A stretch of 50,647 nt of DNA. Source: Kitasatospora cheerisanensis KCTC 2395. GTDB taxonomy: Bacteria > Actinomycetota > Actinomycetes > Streptomycetales > Streptomycetaceae. The notes beneath the pieces were generated by a model that saw only the letters and a list, made by a program, of their open reading frames with translations, had not been told where the DNA came from and made no database searches. The DNA lies in assembly GCF_000696185.1 (NCBI RefSeq), contig NZ_KK853998.1, positions 1 through 50,647 on the forward strand. Direction: 5' to 3'. Numbering within the stretch: position 1 is the stretch's first letter; the number at the start of each line of letters is the position of its first letter. A program made the position numbers and the translations under genes. Shown here in pieces: positions 43,660 through 50,647 of this stretch.

Positions 43660-44574
43660 TCACGCGGCGCCTCGCACGGCGGCCGGTGCCTTGGCCGCAC
43701 GGCGGGCGGTGGTCAGCGGGGTGGCTCCGGCTCGCTCGGCGCGGGCCCGCAGGAGTGCGGCGCGGTGCCGCTGGCGCTGCTCGCGGGCGTGGGCGGTCGC
43801 GGCCGCCAGCTGCGGGTCCTCCTCGACCGGCAGCCAGTCGGTGGTCTCCGGCTCGCGGAGGCGGTTGTAGTGGCGGCGCAGTATCTCCTCGCGTTCCGCG
43901 GCGGCCTCCTCGATGGCGGCCTGGCGGTCGGCGGTGAACTCGGTCATCTGCTGGCGCAGCTGCCGGTAGACGCCGCTGTCGGCCACGGGGTGCAGGGCTG
44001 GGGCGAGCGGGGTGTAGTGCGGGTCGTTGTCCAGGTCCGCACTCTCGCTGCTGGCGCGGCCGACGCGGACGTCGAGGGCGCGGACGCTTCCGGCGGGCAG
44101 GTGCTGCTCGAGGCGGCGCAGGACGTCGCGCTGGTGCAGGCGCAGCTGGGTGGCCCAGGCCGGGGTGTCGGCGAGGATGCGCAGGGTGCTGGTGGTGGTG
44201 TCGAATCCGGCGAGGGTCCAGTGGCGGGCGTGCTGGTCGCCGACGATGGTCGCCCACTTGTTGTGGAGGGTTCCGCGGGCGGTGCCGGTGGCCCAGCCGG
44301 CGATGTCGGCCATCGTCGCAATGACGCCGCCCGCGAGGGCGGGTTCGCAGGCGTCGCGGCCGAGCTGGGCGATCTCCCGCGCGGTCGGCGGCTTCCGCTT
44401 GGCCGGGGCGTGGCTGGAGGTGCGGGCGGCCCGCTGGGCGGCGCGCAGCATGGTCCGGGCGAGGTCCGCACCGGAGAGCTGCGGCTCGCGAACGTCGTCG
44501 TGGGCCTGGTCGTGGCCGTCGTGGTGCTCGGCGGCCGCCCGGACGGCGCTGCTGGTGGGGTCGGTGGCGCTCAC
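43660..44574 (-). CDS. DciA-like (DUF721) helicase-loader relative
   Basis: 304 aa from GTG 44574, overlapping the upstream stop (GTGA). Residues about 95-172 match DciA/DUF721: LHNKWATIVGDQHARHWTLAG, then STLRILADTPAWATQLRLHQ and LRRLEQHLPAGSVRALDVRVG. DciA recruits the replicative helicase DnaB to origins. A charged, coiled-coil C-terminus (AAAEREEILRRHYNRLREPE) is longer than in chromosomal DciA. Co-translation with a winged-helix DNA-binding protein makes a plasmid replication module likely. Confidence 0.75.
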   Translation of the reverse strand: MSATDPTSSAVRAAAEHHDGHDQAHDDVREPQLSGADLARTMLRAAQRAARTSSHAPAKRKPPTAREIAQLGRDACEPALAGGVIATMADIAGWATGTARGTLHNKWATIVGDQHARHWTLAGFDTTTSTLRILADTPAWATQLRLHQRDVLRRLEQHLPAGSVRALDVRVGRASSESADLDNDPHYTPLAPALHPVADSGVYRQLRQQMTEFTADRQAAIEEAAAEREEILRRHYNRLREPETTDWLPVEEDPQLAAATAHAREQRQRHRAALLRARAERAGATPLTTARRAAKAPAAVRGAA

Positions 44575-46160
44575 CGGACTCCGATCTGCACGTTGGGGTT
44601 GGCGGCCAGCCCGGCGTAGCGGGCGACCAGGTCGATGCCGTAGCGGTCGATCGCGGCGTCCACGTCGTCGTCGATCGCGGCGACGACGGTGCGCGGCGCC
44701 CAGTGGGCCTGCGCGAGGGTCTCCTCGGCCGGGCCGGACTCCGGGTTCGGCCCGGGGGTGTCCATCAGCGCGAACAGGCCGGCCAGGCCCGCCAGCTCAC
44801 GCATCGCCGCGTTGTCCATCGGCTCGACGCGGGCGGCGACGTCCTGCCGCAGCTGCTGGTCGTAGGCGTCCTGCTCGGTCTCCTGGCGCAGGGCGTGGGC
44901 GATCAGGGCGTGCGGGCGTTCCGGCCGCCACAGCGCCCCGGCGCCGTACTGGCCCGCGATCTCGGCCAGCCACGCCACCGCCCGCTCCGGGCCCCAGCCG
45001 CGGTCCGCGATGTCGTTCAGCACCCATCGCAGCTGGTCGTGGCTGGCCCGCCGGACCCACGGCACCCGCCGGTAGGCGACCTGGGCCATCCGGTCACCGG
45101 CCGCCATCATCGCGGCGGTGACGACCTGGCCGAGCACCGTACGGCGCCGCTCTCCGGTCGGCCGCGCCGGGCGCTTCTTCCTGGTGGCTGACTTCTCGAC
45201 ACGGGCGCCGCCCGTAGTCTTTTGATCACCCACGGAGGGAGAGCTCAGGTAGTGGGTGGTACCACCCACCATTGGGGTGCAACGAGGGTTCTTGACGGGC
45301 CGTCCGATGCTCTTGTGACGAACGGTGCGGCAGACTCGCCGGGGCTTCGTCGCGGCTTTCTTCCCGAGCTCCGCGATGATTGTCCGGCCCTCCTCCGAGA
45401 TGCCGACCATCCGGCGTTCCAGGCCCTCGCCCGCGGTGCGGATCCCCAGCGCCTGGTCGTAGGAGACCGGGATCAGCCGCTCGTACTCCGACGCCAGGCT
45501 CTCCACCCGCTTCTGGCCTTCCGTCATCGGCAGCCGGGTGCCGATCGACCGCCAGGCCAGCAGTCCGGTCGACCGCAGGATCCCCAGGTGGTACTGCACG
45601 GTCCGACGCGAGCAACCGAGCCGCCGCATCAGGTACGCGATCGTCGGCCGGCACGGCGTCAGCTCCGCCAGCACCTCCACCAGCCGCAGCGTCGTCTCCC
45701 CAAATCGCGGACCGTGCGTCGCAACGTACAGGCCAGCGCCGTGCACCCAGTGCGCGGCCTGTCGCCACGAGTACCCGTCCAGGGTGACTCGCCCCGCCGC
45801 CCCGGACACCAACTGCTGCTCCTGCGGCACCCACGCCACCTGGGCTGGCGCCGGAGCAATATCGACCGACTGCCGGCGCTGGCCGGGAATATGCTGCGCG
45901 GCCGGACCTACATCCGAGGGGCTGTCATCGGCACCCCCGACACGTACATCCGGACGTGTGATGTACGTCACTCCCGTGGGGAGCGAGGTGGTGTCTCCGA
46001 CAACCGGTCCGTCAACTGGTCCGCCATCGAATCCCAAGGCAGGAACGGGGGAAGAGAGATCTCTCCCCTCCTCACCCGCGTCGCGCGGGCTTGGACTGGG
46101 GACGCCGTGCCCTTCGGCCGCGACATGGGAAGACTGGAAAGGGGTGCTGAGCTGCTGCAA
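44571..46160 (-). CDS. winged-helix DNA-binding protein, putative plasmid replication factor
   Basis: 529 aa. A strong AGGAGG lies about 11 bases before TTG 46160, which I take as start. Residues about 175-240 form a winged helix (TTLRLVEVLAELTPCRPTIA, then LGCSRRTVQYHLGILRSTGL). The C-terminal half is a helical domain with RASHDQLRWVLNDIADRGWG and ends in a helix-rich segment. It is translationally coupled to the DciA-like gene. An origin-binding role would fit but I cannot name the family. A CRISPR spacer in this window targets a close relative of the HDQLRWVL segment. Confidence 0.65.
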   Translation of the reverse strand: MQQLSTPFQSSHVAAEGHGVPSPSPRDAGEEGRDLSSPVPALGFDGGPVDGPVVGDTTSLPTGVTYITRPDVRVGGADDSPSDVGPAAQHIPGQRRQSVDIAPAPAQVAWVPQEQQLVSGAAGRVTLDGYSWRQAAHWVHGAGLYVATHGPRFGETTLRLVEVLAELTPCRPTIAYLMRRLGCSRRTVQYHLGILRSTGLLAWRSIGTRLPMTEGQKRVESLASEYERLIPVSYDQALGIRTAGEGLERRMVGISEEGRTIIAELGKKAATKPRRVCRTVRHKSIGRPVKNPRCTPMVGGTTHYLSSPSVGDQKTTGGARVEKSATRKKRPARPTGERRRTVLGQVVTAAMMAAGDRMAQVAYRRVPWVRRASHDQLRWVLNDIADRGWGPERAVAWLAEIAGQYGAGALWRPERPHALIAHALRQETEQDAYDQQLRQDVAARVEPMDNAAMRELAGLAGLFALMDTPGPNPESGPAEETLAQAHWAPRTVVAAIDDDVDAAIDRYGIDLVARYAGLAANPNVQIGVR

Positions 46161-46193
46161 AATGACAGAGCCCTCCTTTTCTCAACTGGATAC

Positions 46194-46319
46194 GGCAACG
46201 GCCCCCTCGTCTGGGGCCGGTACAACGGGCCTCCTCGCGGAGGTACGGCAACAGCAGCTCCTTGGCGGGAGCTGGTACAGCAAGTTGGGCCCCTTCCGGG
46301 GGCCTGGTTCTGGAGAACC
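46194..46319 (-). promoter_or_regulatory. five hairpins in tandem with repeated GTACxxCAAC linkers
   Basis: Stems 46200-46218, 46230-46243, 46256-46273, 46288-46304 and 46306-46319 follow each other at close spacing. Four linkers resemble GGTACAACGGG, GTACGGCAAC or GGTACAGCAAG. A sixth stem (CGCTCGG/CCGAGCG) lies near 46376. The block sits just upstream of the winged-helix gene and would be in its 5' transcript or form an origin structure. Confidence 0.6.
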
Positions 46320-46487
46320 TGTAGTTCCGCCCTTCCTGGGCCCCGGCCGGCAAGCCGAGGTCCGTTCCGGGCCCTCGCTCGGTCGGCAAACCGAGCGGAT
46401 CGAGAGACCGCACGTGGTGGTGGCATCCACTGAATGCGGTCTTGGGGTAGCCAGCCCCGGCAAGGGCCGGCACCCCTATGGTCTAAG

Positions 46488-46763
46488 TCACCACACCAGC
46501 CCCCTTCGGGGGGTGAGGTGTGTCCCCACGCAGACGGCACCTCGCTGGAGGACCCATGCGGTCAACTCCATGACGGGGTGCCGTGTGTATGCGGGGGCGT
46601 CACTTCGGTCCCGTCGCATGCCGCTGACCTGGAGGATTTCGGCGCGATCGTCCGGCCGACCGCGCTCGGGGAACAACGTGCTAGTGGTGGTGCTGAAGGT
46701 CGCGGCGACTGCGGACTTGTACTCAACCATTCGACGCGTCCAGTCCGGACGGTCACCAGCCAT
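46488..46763 (-). CDS. small hypothetical protein, 91 aa
   Basis: ATG 46763 is preceded by GGGGAGGGA at about seven bases, a good site. The protein opens MAGDRPDWTRRMVEYKSAV and has a basic, mixed composition with VMELTAWVLQRGAVCVG near the end; no motif is recognised. It is the distal gene of the minus-strand GntR-GNAT group but separated from GNAT by a 44-bp dyad, so it may have its own promoter. Codon bias is weaker than in neighbours, so it could be a decayed gene. Confidence 0.45.
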   Translation of the reverse strand: MAGDRPDWTRRMVEYKSAVAATFSTTTSTLFPERGRPDDRAEILQVSGMRRDRSDAPAYTRHPVMELTAWVLQRGAVCVGTHLTPRRGLVW

Positions 46764-46824
46764 TGAAGTTCCCTCCCCAGCTGTCTATGCGGCGAGTGTG
46801 GCATTGCGGTCGGGTTGTTCGGAG

Positions 46825-46868
46825 GTGACAAGTGCCGGTGACATCTCACTGTCACCGTGTCGTGTCAC
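46825..46868. promoter_or_regulatory. 44-bp nested dyad, putative operator
   Basis: GTGACA-5-CGGTGACA-6-TGTCACCG-5-TGTCAC, with both pairs of arms centred on 46846.5. The symmetry suits two stacked repressor dimers. It lies 62 bp before the start of the 91-aa gene; the nearby GntR protein is a candidate ligand. Confidence 0.65.
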
Positions 46869-46946
46869 TTTCTGCGGCCCCTTTTGTCGAGGCACGGTGA
46901 TCGACGCCGGGTGCCGGCAGAAGGGGGGAGTGCCGGTGAACGGTCG

Positions 46947-47483
46947 TTAGATCACCTCGACGAATCCGTGTCGATCGCTCCGGTGCGCCGCGCGTTGGCC
47001 GAGCCACCCAGCAACACCAGCGCCTCCGATTCCGCCGCCAACCACGGTCCGCACATGCTGGAAGCCTTGGCGGCCCCAGTAGGCCTGGAGACGATCGTTG
47101 GTGCTCCACACGTTGATTCGGACCCAGTGGCCGCCAGCCTGCGCAGTGCGGTCGCTAGCCCAGTCCACCAGGCGACTGCCGAGGCCTTGACCCGCGTAAG
47201 TACGGCTCACGATCAGCTTGTGGAGGTGCATGGACGGCTCGCGCAGTTCGGCTTCTGTCCAAAGGTCCGGCTCGGGCTCACTGTCGAGCGTGATCGTGCC
47301 AGCGGTGTGGGGCCCGTCCTTCAATAGGAAGACGTTGCCCGCCTCGATGCTCGCCAGGATGTGGGCCTCGGGGAAGGCGTTGCTCCACTGGTTGATCCCT
47401 AGCTCGCTGAGCCAGGCCGCTGCCTCCTGCCGGTATTGGAGGAGCAGCGGCAGATCGGTCGGCGTTGCGCGGGTGATGATCAA
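46947..47483 (-). CDS. GNAT-family acetyltransferase
   Basis: 178 aa; TTG 47483 overlaps the gntR stop by four bases. It opens MIITRATPTDLPLLLQYRQEA. The acetyl-CoA loop is in LIVSRTYAGQGLGSRLVDWA (AGQGLG), followed by VRINVWSTNDRLQAYWGRQGF, the usual strand 5 and Asn/Tyr motif. It would transfer acetyl to a small molecule or protein amine; the substrate is unknown. Coupling to a GntR regulator suggests a ligand-induced self-protection or metabolic function. Confidence 0.85.
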   Translation of the reverse strand: MIITRATPTDLPLLLQYRQEAAAWLSELGINQWSNAFPEAHILASIEAGNVFLLKDGPHTAGTITLDSEPEPDLWTEAELREPSMHLHKLIVSRTYAGQGLGSRLVDWASDRTAQAGGHWVRINVWSTNDRLQAYWGRQGFQHVRTVVGGGIGGAGVAGWLGQRAAHRSDRHGFVEVI

Positions 47484-48259
47484 TGAAGGTCGCCTCTGGT
47501 GGTGAGGGCTCGGAGATCGCCCAGGTCGTAGGTGATGTGGTTCAGGTCGCCGCGGAACGTGGTGCGCGTGCAGCGCACCGGCTTGTCCGTGCTGAAGCCG
47601 GTGCGGATCCAGATCAGCAGCGGAACGCCGGGGCCGATCTGGAGTTCGCGGGCCTCTTCCGGAGTCGGCATCCGGGTCATCAGTTCGTCGTGGTAGCCGA
47701 TTTGCTCGATACCTCGGTCGGCCAGGTATCTAGTGCTGCCCTCTTCGATATCGTCGGGTTCGGCGAGGCGGGGGTGTGCGTCGACCAGCCACTTCGGGTA
47801 GTGAGTGGCCTGTGTCGACCAGGGCGTGTCGTCAACGAAGCGACGGCAGAACCGGAGGACCCCCTGTTCGCCTGGCGCGACCTTGAGCCGCTCGGCGATG
47901 TCCTGCGGGACCTTCACCATCTCGACTCGGAACTCCTGGTGGGGCTGTCGTCCGGAGTGCAGCACCTCGTTGTCGTACGAGTCACCATCCTCTCGCTGGG
48001 AGAACTGCAGGTTTTCGAACTTGGACGCGTTGAGGACGAAGATCTCGTGGGACCTGACCTGGTAGGCGCGGCCCTGTGAGGAGTTGAGCAAGCCTTCCGA
48101 GACCAGCAGCTGCAAGCCCTGCCGGACCGTGTTGCGGGAGGCGTCGAAGCGCTCGCGCAACTCCCGCTCGGAGGGAAGGTCGTCGCCGGGTCCGAAGACT
48201 CCGTCTGCGATCTCCGCCCGAAGGGTGTCGGCGACCTGGCGATACAACGGTTTGCTCAT
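47480..48259 (-). CDS. GntR/HutC-family transcriptional regulator
   Basis: Starts MSKPLYRQVADTLRAEIADG at 48259. The winged helix LPSERELRERFDASRNTVRQGLQLLVSEGLL (residues about 28-58, two parts) is textbook GntR. The C-terminal UTRA-type effector domain includes GVLRFCRRFVDDTPWS and GVPLLIWIRTGFS and ends in TTFRGDLNHITYDL. Upstream in-frame residues are open but lack coding character. It probably represses itself through the CTTGTCCCAACAAG dyad and controls the acetyltransferase; GntR proteins of this class also regulate transfer genes on streptomycete plasmids. Confidence 0.88.
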   Translation of the reverse strand: MSKPLYRQVADTLRAEIADGVFGPGDDLPSERELRERFDASRNTVRQGLQLLVSEGLLNSSQGRAYQVRSHEIFVLNASKFENLQFSQREDGDSYDNEVLHSGRQPHQEFRVEMVKVPQDIAERLKVAPGEQGVLRFCRRFVDDTPWSTQATHYPKWLVDAHPRLAEPDDIEEGSTRYLADRGIEQIGYHDELMTRMPTPEEARELQIGPGVPLLIWIRTGFSTDKPVRCTRTTFRGDLNHITYDLGDLRALTTRGDLH

Positions 48260-48353
48260 GGGCTCATCTTGCCCTACTGAACCAGCCTGTTGGTACATGT
48301 TGTGCGTCCCCCCTTGACTTGTAGCTCCGCGTGGGTGCACGATCACTATACAA

Positions 48354-48367
48354 CTTGTCCCAACAAG
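48354..48367. promoter_or_regulatory. CTTGT-ccca-ACAAG dyad, likely GntR operator
   Basis: Lies between the divergent gntR and the gene at 48597, next to TATAGT on the minus strand, a possible -10. No gene is otherwise seen in 48260-48596. Confidence 0.5.
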
Positions 48368-48596
48368 CGGGGCAAGAGGGCAAGGTGGTGTTTGTTGGTC
48401 ACCTCGCTCAATGCGAAACCGCAGGTAGTCGCCGCCCACCGGGTGCCGGGTAGCTCCACCAAACCCGTGCGACTGCCTCGCAGGCAGTGCTGATGCGCTG
48501 TCCGCTCTCCAGGACGCCGGGATTCCCGCGCGGCCTGGCGGTCGGAGAGAGCACCACGCGGCCCTCACCTCTCTCCGCACAGACGAGGAGCACCTA

Positions 48597-49475
48597 ATGA
48601 CCACCTCGACCGCGATCCCCACCGCCCGGCAGCGCAAGAGCCGGACCCGCACCACCAACGTCTCCTCCCAGCCAGCGCTCCTGGTGTCGATGCTCCCCAT
48701 CGCCTCGGTCCAGCTCACCCACCGCGCCGAGGTCCTGGCCTGCCCGGCCTGCCAGACCTGGTGCCCCTTGACCCTGAACAAGGGCACCAGGCAGTGGAAG
48801 CTGGTCCCGCACCACACCACGAAGGCCGGCACTCCCGGTGCCCGCCGCTGCAGCAACTCGAACCGCCTGGTCACGATCGACGTGACGCTGGTTCGGCTGC
48901 GGGAACAGCAGGTTGAGGCCAGCGCCGACGTCGCCGCCCGCCGGCCGACCAAGGTCCTGCGGAAGGTGAAGACGCCGGTCCCGCCGGCGCTTCACCAGCT
49001 CACCCCGGCCGCGCCGACCGCCGACTCCGCCCGCCGCGCTTACGAGACGCACCGCTCCCGCTGCGCCGCCTGCACCGACCCGGCGCAGCAGTGCGCCGAC
49101 GGCCTGCGGCTGGAGGGCGACCTGCGGGTCGCGCTGTACCGGGAGCCGGAGCGCCGTGCGGCCCAGGCCCGCACCGAGCAGGGGCAGCGGATCGCCGAGC
49201 GCGGCCAGGCCGAGCAGCGGCTGCGGCGCCGGACCGCCCAGTGGGCCGAGCGGTACCCCAAGGCCGAGAACGCCGACATGGTCCGCCGGACCACCTCCCA
49301 CGCGCTGCACGCGGACACCCGCCGGCGTCTCTACGGCCCGGACCTCCAGGTCGAGGAGCGCGACACCCGCGAGACCGCCCGTGCGCTGGCCGAGGCCCGT
49401 ACCGAGGCCGCGATCCGGGAGGCGAGTCCGATCCGCCGGGCGGCGGCCCGAGCCGCTGCCGGAACCACTGCCTGA
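48597..49475 (+). CDS. hypothetical Cys-motif protein, 292 aa
   Basis: ATG 48597 with GAGGAG upstream. Two Cys clusters, CPACQTWC (49-56) and later CAACTDPAQQC, suggest zinc binding. The C-terminal half is a long charged helix (ERRAAQARTEQGQRIAERGQ onwards), likely a coiled coil. I know no name for it. A strong terminator follows. Confidence 0.75.
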   Translation: MTTSTAIPTARQRKSRTRTTNVSSQPALLVSMLPIASVQLTHRAEVLACPACQTWCPLTLNKGTRQWKLVPHHTTKAGTPGARRCSNSNRLVTIDVTLVRLREQQVEASADVAARRPTKVLRKVKTPVPPALHQLTPAAPTADSARRAYETHRSRCAACTDPAQQCADGLRLEGDLRVALYREPERRAAQARTEQGQRIAERGQAEQRLRRRTAQWAERYPKAENADMVRRTTSHALHADTRRRLYGPDLQVEERDTRETARALAEARTEAAIREASPIRRAAARAAAGTTA

Positions 49476-49498
49476 CCCTCTGTCATCTCATTCTCGCT

Positions 49499-49528
49499 GC
49501 GGCGGCCCGGATCTCTCCGGGCCGCCGC
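49499..49528 (+). terminator. 12-bp stem terminator
   Basis: GCGGCGGCCCGG-atctct-CCGGGCCGCCGC, 24 bp after the stop of the 292-aa gene. Confidence 0.8.
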
Positions 49529-49550
49529 TTCTCGTTGCCCCGGAGGCCTC

Positions 49551-50156
49551 GTGACCGCCACGCTCGATACCCTGACCACCACTACCCCGATGACCACCGC
49601 CCCGACCGGCACTCACATCGGCAGCGCGTTCAAGGCGACGTTTCTCGGCCTGGCCGGCCCCGCCAGTGCGCCGCTGCACCGGCTCACCGACGCCCGCCTC
49701 GTCACCGCCACCGGCATCATCACGGACCGGCGCCACACCGGCCGCACCCTGTGGCTGCACCTGCGCACCGCCAGCGGCGCGCGGGGCCTGGCCGCCCTGG
49801 ACCTCGCCCGGGCGATGGAGATGCCCGCCGACCACTACGCCGTCGGCCGGCACGTCCGCGTGGTCGGCCCGGCCCGGACCCACCGCGGCCTGGCCGTGCC
49901 GTACATCGCGGTCCGCCGGCTCGCCCCGGCGCCCGCCGCGCAGCCGGTCGAGGAGACCGTTCTGCTGCGGTACTCCTGCGGCCCCGACGCGAGGCTGATG
50001 GAGCGGACCCTGACCCGGCGCCAGGTCGACCTGATCGGTCCCGTCGTGATGCGGGCCGCCGCCCGCGGCCACGCCTGGAGCATCGAGGTCCTCGACGAGG
50101 CCGGTGCCGATGTCACCGACGAATTCGCCTGTTTCACGCAGGCCCCCGTCGCCTGA
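49551..50156 (+). CDS. hypothetical protein with OB-fold-like region, 201 aa
   Basis: The GTG start at 49551 lies 22 bp beyond the terminator stem and has only a weak ribosome site; an ATG twelve codons further is an alternative. After a Thr-rich N-terminus, residues 45-125 alternate strands (ARLVTATGIITDRRHTGRTL, VGRHVRVVGPARTHRGLAVP) in an OB-fold-like pattern that could bind nucleic acid. The C-terminal 60 residues look like a separate small domain. Function unknown. Confidence 0.7.
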   Translation: MTATLDTLTTTTPMTTAPTGTHIGSAFKATFLGLAGPASAPLHRLTDARLVTATGIITDRRHTGRTLWLHLRTASGARGLAALDLARAMEMPADHYAVGRHVRVVGPARTHRGLAVPYIAVRRLAPAPAAQPVEETVLLRYSCGPDARLMERTLTRRQVDLIGPVVMRAAARGHAWSIEVLDEAGADVTDEFACFTQAPVA

Positions 50157-50178
50157 CAGCGCGTCACGCACGGCCCTT

Positions 50179-50226
50179 CACGGCCGCCGCCCACCCCGCC
50201 GCACACCGGGGTGGGCGGCGGCCGTG
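50179..50226 (+). terminator. 20-bp stem terminator
   Basis: Perfect stem with core GGCCGCCGCCCACCCCG and an 8-nt loop, 22 bp after the stop of the 201-aa gene; among the strongest hairpins in the window. Confidence 0.85.
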
Positions 50227-50336
50227 CTGGTCCGTACGACCAGCACGACCACACAGAAGAGGGCCTCGGGGATTGCGCCCCCGAGGCCCGACCGGCCGCG
50301 CACCACCACGCCCACCAGGCGAGAGGAAGAACGACC

Positions 50337-50647
50337 GTGGACACCATCATCCACCACCAGCCCGCCGACCTCACCCACCTCTACACCCGCTACGCGTGCC
50401 GCCTGCAGGCCGCTGTCACCGAACTCCTCGCCGCCATCGGCCCCACCGCCATCGACCTCGACGAGGACATCGCCCAGGACGTGTGGCTGCACGCCGCCGA
50501 GCACGGCCTGCCCGACCACCTCACCGGCCTCGACGCGCTGATCGCCATCGCCGAACGCCTCACCGACCGCGTCCGCACCAGCGAGAGCCGCCGCCGCGAG
50601 ATCCCGGCCGGCCTGACCCGCACCCCCACCGCCGACCGCCCCGCACC
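50337..50647 (+). CDS. sigma-70 region 2-like protein, truncated by the window end
   Basis: GTG 50337 with GAGAGGAAG upstream; 103 codons are present and the frame runs off the edge. HLYTRYACRLQAAVTELL followed by IDLDEDIAQDVWLHAAEHGL resembles region 2 of ECF sigma factors (L..RY...L, then .DL.QDVWL.A). It may be an ECF-like sigma or one of the short sigma-like proteins of streptomycete plasmids. The missing C-terminus would decide. Confidence 0.6.
   Translation, partial: MDTIIHHQPADLTHLYTRYACRLQAAVTELLAAIGPTAIDLDEDIAQDVWLHAAEHGLPDHLTGLDALIAIAERLTDRVRTSESRRREIPAGLTRTPTADRPA

Noticed and set aside
44027..45121. 364-codon plus-strand frame across the DciA-like gene
   Set aside because: Shadow frame; the minus strand has the recognisable domain and coupled starts.
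46200..46390. Linear-plasmid telomere
   Set aside because: The palindromes are dense, but the block is internal, upstream of a gene, and lacks the characteristic terminal GCGAAAAGC-type loops.

Overview
The window looks like a large plasmid or chromosome-arm accessory region of a Streptomyces/Kitasatospora-type actinomycete. The evidence is very high G+C, strong third-position GC bias, GTG and TTG starts, and gene families typical of streptomycete plasmids: a RepL-like winged-helix pair, a DciA-like protein, DUF6247-like and Phd/VapC toxin-antitoxin genes, and a GntR regulator. All of this is judged by eye from the sequence; no search was run.

Layout. 1-1.9 kb is gene-poor and holds four families of 12- or 13-bp tandem repeats beside a repeated flanking block. 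1.9-6.6 kb holds small hypothetical genes, one broken by a G-run frameshift. 6.8-8.1 kb carries two RepL-like winged-helix genes behind a cluster of CGCAAGTT-type repeats and looks like a plasmid origin. 8.8-9.5 kb is a Phd antitoxin followed by a VapC toxin cut off by a CRISPR array. 9.47-19.35 kb is a type I-E CRISPR-Cas operon on the minus strand: a natural Cas3-Cas8e fusion, cse2 (frameshifted here), cas7e, cas5e, cas6e, cas1, cas2e and a 7-repeat array. A 35-codon gene is divergent from cas3.

From 20.07 to 43.55 kb lies a very large CRISPR megalocus of about 240 recognisable repeats plus about a dozen decayed ones, all in plus-strand orientation. It is built from twelve modules, each with its own near-identical 125-126 bp leader, plus leaderless array pieces. 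Most modules follow the same terminal element: a decayed repeat, a fixed 32-nt spacer, and a second decayed repeat. Most modules have their own repeat variant in the crRNA hairpin loop. Some spacers are shared between modules, so the locus appears to have grown by duplication of the leader unit and by recombination. It is interrupted by cargo: a DUF6247-like toxin-antitoxin pair, an unrecognised two-gene operon, small zinc-ribbon genes, a GIY-YIG protein, a PARIS-like defence pair (AAA ATPase + DUF4435) and an HTH/coiled-coil protein.

43.6-46.2 kb is a two-gene unit (winged-helix protein, then DciA-like helicase-loader relative) with a string of hairpins upstream. 46.5-48.3 kb is a minus-strand GntR-GNAT-small gene unit with dyad operators. 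48.6-50.6 kb holds plus-strand hypothetical genes, two strong terminators and a sigma-like gene running off the end.

Working together: one Cas1-Cas2 pair appears to serve at least thirteen arrays, and one Cas6e/Cascade/Cas3-Cas8e set would process and use them. Three spacers closely match sequence in this same window (30/32, 28/32 and 28/32 bases) at sites without an AAG PAM, which suggests the locus targets relatives of the elements it lives on. If the cse2 frameshift is real rather than a sequencing error, interference may be impaired.
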